Shown here piece by piece: positions 5,009 to 6,935 of a DNA stretch of 6,935 bases. A program made the position numbers and the translations under genes. Location of the stretch: NCBI GenBank assembly GCA_019509895.1, contig JAEKLK010000263.1:1-6935 (forward strand), read 5' to 3'. This DNA comes from Betaproteobacteria bacterium (lineage in GTDB: Bacteria; Pseudomonadota; Gammaproteobacteria; Burkholderiales; SG8-39). Each line of letters opens with the position of its first letter. Position 1 is the stretch's first letter. Under the pieces are notes generated by a model. The model saw nothing but the letters and a program-made list of their open reading frames with translations. It was not told where the DNA came from and did not search any database.

Positions 5009-6022
5009 TCAAACACTAAGTTGGTAGAGCCGCCGCGCGTTGTCCGCGAGCACTTTGCGCTTCTGCGCTTCCGACAGATCTTCGCGGCTTTTCAGCTCCT
5101 CGAGAGAATGCGGGTAGCTGCCGTCCCAGTGCGGATAGTCTGACGCGTAGACGACCTGGTTCTCGCCGATCAGCTGCAGCGCCTGCGGCAGCAGGCACTC
5201 GTCGGCCTCGCAGGAAAAATAGATCTTCCCCGAGCGCACATACTCGCTCGGTTTCCTCTTCAGCGCGGGCGCCTCGGACGCGCGCTTCGCGTACTCCTCG
5301 TCCATGCGCTCGATCCAGTACGGCGCCCAGCCGCAGCCCGCTTCGAGGAACGCGAGCCGCAGCTTCGGATGCCGCTCCGGCACGCCTTCGAGAATGATGG
5401 AAGTCAGCTGCCGCATCTGCCCGAACGCGTGCGAGCAGGTGTGCGTCTGGATGAACGATGGAAAGAGCTCCAGCCCGCCGCCGCCAAGATGCGAGCCCGA
5501 GGCGTGCACGCCGAGCATTACGTCGAGCTTCTCCGCTTCCTCGTAGATCGGCGCGAAGCGGGCATCGCCGAGCACGTGGCTGCCATCCGCAGCGAGCATC
5601 GCGCCGACCGCACCGAGCTCGCGCACCGCGCGCCGCAGCTCCTTCGCCGCGGCTTCCGGATCCTGGAGCGGCAGCAGCGCAACCGCTTTGAGCCGCGGAC
5701 TTTTCTTCGTGAACTCCTCGTGCATGAACGAGTTGTAGGCGCGGCACAGCGCCACCGCCCACGCGCGATCCTTGAGAAACGACATGAAAAGGCCCAGCGT
5801 CGGGTAGAGCACCGCGAGCTCCATGCCGCCGCGATCGAGCGCTTTCAGCCACGCCTCGGATGTACCCGCGAATTCGCCGAGCGTGCCGAGCATGCGCCGG
5901 TCCCAGCCATCCCACGGGTAGAAGAACATTCCGGTCGGCCGGCGGCGATAGGGATCGTCGAGATACTTCACCACCTGGTCCTGCGTCTCGGTGACGTGGC
6001 CGTCGGCGTCGATCACGTTCAT
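5009..6022 (-). CDS. Amidohydrolase-2 family (ACMSD-like) metal-dependent hydrolase or decarboxylase
   Basis: A 337-residue TIM-barrel enzyme of the amidohydrolase-related family (PF04909 type), close to normal size. Visible marks: N-terminal NVIDADGHVTE (2-12) in the position of the first metal-ligand motif, VHASGSH (172-178) with the expected barrel His, SHAFG (197-201), LEAGCGWAPYWIERMDEEY (226-244), and the C-terminal ASDYPHWDG (293-301) with the catalytic-type D295. The family includes decarboxylases and hydrolases of aromatic or cyclic carboxylates; substrate is not readable here. ATG 6022 is chosen because AAGG lies 7 nt upstream and the conserved NVIDADGH follows at once; ATG 6037, which overlaps the upstream stop as ATGA, would add five residues (MKGNA) and is nearly as likely. 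The longer in-frame reading to 6148 covers the neighbouring gene and is not real. Cytoplasmic; probably co-transcribed with the 6034-6327 gene. Confidence 0.9.
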   Translation of the reverse strand: MNVIDADGHVTETQDQVVKYLDDPYRRRPTGMFFYPWDGWDRRMLGTLGEFAGTSEAWLKALDRGGMELAVLYPTLGLFMSFLKDRAWAVALCRAYNSFMHEEFTKKSPRLKAVALLPLQDPEAAAKELRRAVRELGAVGAMLAADGSHVLGDARFAPIYEEAEKLDVMLGVHASGSHLGGGGLELFPSFIQTHTCSHAFGQMRQLTSIILEGVPERHPKLRLAFLEAGCGWAPYWIERMDEEYAKRASEAPALKRKPSEYVRSGKIYFSCEADECLLPQALQLIGENQVVYASDYPHWDGSYPHSLEELKSREDLSEAQKRKVLADNARRLYQLSV

Positions 6023-6033
6023 GGCATTGCCTT

Positions 6034-6327
6034 TCATGGACAGCTCTGCCGGTAGATCGCGTAAGCCTCGTTGCATTGCATGGTGCGCGACGCGCGCGAC
6101 TCGGGCGCCTGGCAGACGATCTGATAGTAACGGCGCGCGTTCTCGCATGCCTGCGGGTCATATCTGCGCTGGCTCGCGCTGCCGCCAGTGCGTGCCTTGT
6201 CCGCTTCGCGCGGCTTGTCCGGATCGGCGTTCTGCTCTTCCTGCGACAAACGGCGTCCGGGATCGGGCAGATCCTGCGCGCCGCACGGAGCTGTAGCGAA
6301 GAGGGCTATAAGCAGCATCAGTCTCAC
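6034..6327 (-). CDS. Small exported Cys-containing protein of unknown function (97 aa)
   Basis: A signal peptide (MRLMLLIALFATAPCGA, cleavage before QDLP) precedes a charged linker (about 20-56, many Asp/Glu/Arg/Lys) and a compact C-terminal part with four cysteines at 61, 72, 85 and 96: YDPQACENARRYYQIVC, then MQCNEAYAIYRQSCP. Four Cys in an exported protein suggests two disulfides in the periplasm. The P-C context at residue 15 does not fit a lipobox. Start is taken as GTG 6327, because it supplies an Arg before the hydrophobic core; ATG 6318 (MLLIALF) is the alternative and neither has a clear ribosome site. The stop TGA (6036-6034) overlaps a possible amidohydrolase ATG by 4 nt, pointing to one transcript. 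I do not recognise the family. Confidence 0.7.
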   Translation of the reverse strand: MRLMLLIALFATAPCGAQDLPDPGRRLSQEEQNADPDKPREADKARTGGSASQRRYDPQACENARRYYQIVCQAPESRASRTMQCNEAYAIYRQSCP

Positions 6328-6428
6328 GCTGCCATGATGCCTGCAGTGCCGGCTGCGCGCTGCTACACGCCGGGATCCCCGCGCGTGGTCCCTTCTAGCC
6401 GGCTACTCTTGACGCGCGGCGCAGCCTC

Positions 6429-6845
6429 TCACGGGCGGGCTTGCCCTATGAGTCCAAGGAGTAGTTCTGGGTCGCAGGGCTTGGGGAGGAAGAAGTCGAA
6501 ACCCAAGACGTGGGCAAAGAAACGACTCGAGCTCTTCGTGTATCGGCCGCTGATGGCAATAAGCAGGGGACGCGGCGGCTCCCTCCTGCGCACTTCTCGC
6601 GCAATGTCCCATCCGTTCGGCACGCGCATGACGATGTCGCAAATGACGACGTCCGGGTCGAGCATATCCATGCACGCCAGTGCGGCTTTCCCGCTGCCGA
6701 AACCCGCGGCCTCGTGACCCTGATCGCGAACCAATGCGAGCAGCGTCGCGACCGTGTCCGGCTCGTCATCGACGATAAGAATGCGAGTGGCGCGCGTAGC
6801 CCTCGCAACACGCAGTGATGATGGGGCGCAGGGGAGCGGGTCCAA
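6429..6845 (-). CDS. Single-domain response regulator (receiver/CheY-like)
   Basis: One receiver domain and nothing else. Key residues, in 138-aa numbering from TTG 6845: acidic pair D26/D27 in ILIVDDE, phospho-acceptor D70 in VVICDIVM, S99 in AISG (Thr/Ser position), and K122 in LPKP. The set is complete, so phosphotransfer from a histidine kinase is expected; with no output domain it would act by protein interaction or as a phosphate shuttle. No kinase is in the window. The start is uncertain: no ATG or GTG exists in frame before ILIVDDE. TTG 6845 is the only common start; CTG 6815 is another choice, and the frame is open upstream to the window edge through the G12 run. About 20 residues before ILIVDDE are Arg/Ala/Pro-rich and may be untranslated. 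The 101 nt between its stop and the next gene hold no evident gene. Confidence 0.85.
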   Translation of the reverse strand: MDPLPCAPSSLRVARATRATRILIVDDEPDTVATLLALVRDQGHEAAGFGSGKAALACMDMLDPDVVICDIVMRVPNGWDIAREVRRREPPRPLLIAISGRYTKSSSRFFAHVLGFDFFLPKPCDPELLLGLIGQARP

Positions 6846-6864
6846 GCCGGAAATTCTAGGGCGT

Positions 6865-6876
6865 CCCCCCCCCCCC
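6865..6876. repeat. 12-nt C homopolymer (G12 on the minus strand)
   Basis: A run of twelve C lies 20-31 nt upstream of the putative TTG start of the response regulator. No other homopolymer in the window comes near this length. Such tracts slip during replication and can switch gene expression when placed in a promoter, leader or coding start; they are also prone to sequencing error, so the length may be imprecise. Confidence 0.75.
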
Positions 6877-6935
6877 TGTCTTGTCGCGCCGAAGGTGACG
6901 CAAGATTCGCTACCGGGCTCCCGGCGGCGGGGTGT

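Noticed and set aside
5016..6161. Alternative minus-strand frame of similar length to the amidohydrolase, and a plus-strand frame at 5369-6055
   Set aside because: No family features; Arg/Ala-rich, while the amidohydrolase frame has the expected motifs throughout.
6380..6418. CGCGCGT/ACGCGCG inverted repeat with a 25-nt loop holding AGCCGGCT, after the response regulator stop
   Set aside because: Short stem, long loop, no T-run; expected by chance in GC-rich DNA, so not called a terminator.
6076..6717. Plus-strand open frame of 213 codons across the small Cys protein and the response regulator
   Set aside because: It lies opposite two supported minus-strand genes and resembles no known family; treated as an antisense shadow.
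1..6935. Search by eye for CRISPR-like spaced repeats, tRNA genes, insertion-sequence ends and toxin-antitoxin or defence genes
   Set aside because: Nothing found that fits; the only repeats are the palindromes, the lysine-rich coding repeats and the C12 run listed above.

Overview
The window looks like high-GC betaproteobacterial DNA, probably from a Burkholderiales-like environmental lineage. This rests on gene content, not on any search: it carries the C-terminal end of an ABC_sub_bind-type substrate-binding protein followed by a Bug/TctC-type tripartite tricarboxylate transporter (TTT) solute-binding protein, a pairing typical of that group. Several small exported or lipoprotein-like envelope proteins and solitary metabolic enzymes complete it. 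No complete mobile element, CRISPR array, rRNA or tRNA was seen.

Layout. On the plus strand, 1-111 is the tail of an ABC substrate-binding protein. It overlaps by 4 nt (ATGA) a Bug-family gene at 108-1014, which is broken by a frameshift with probable loss of about 17 codons. Six nucleotides later comes a chromate-transporter (CHR) locus at 1021-1844, in which the first CHR domain is cut short and runs out of frame into the second. A cluster of inverted and direct copies of a 14-bp core (1847-1909) follows. On the minus strand lie two related small exported lysine-rich heptad-repeat proteins (1980-2216 and 2320-2613), separated by a good rho-independent terminator. Diverging from them on the plus strand are an intact M20 metallopeptidase (2715-4091), a probably frameshifted small exported Tyr/Pro-rich protein (4108-4507) and a glycine-zipper lipoprotein (4589-4975). 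A hairpin lies between convergent genes at 4986-5005. On the minus strand follow an amidohydrolase-2 family enzyme (5009-6022), a small exported Cys-containing protein that overlaps or abuts its start (6034-6327), and a single-domain response regulator (6429-6845) with a 12-nt C/G homopolymer just upstream.

How it fits together. The genes do not form one pathway. The left part is a decaying transport region, the middle holds small envelope proteins around a peptidase, and the right is a catabolic-type amidohydrolase next to a signalling protein. The notable pattern is that three plus-strand loci (Bug, CHR, the Tyr/Pro-rich protein) and perhaps one minus-strand locus (the first lysine-rich gene) appear interrupted, while M20, lipoprotein and amidohydrolase look intact. 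This is either real gene decay or assembly error. The least explained items are the lysine-rich heptad-repeat pair and a near-perfect palindrome that encodes the first nine residues of the Bug protein. I saw no convincing new multi-gene system.
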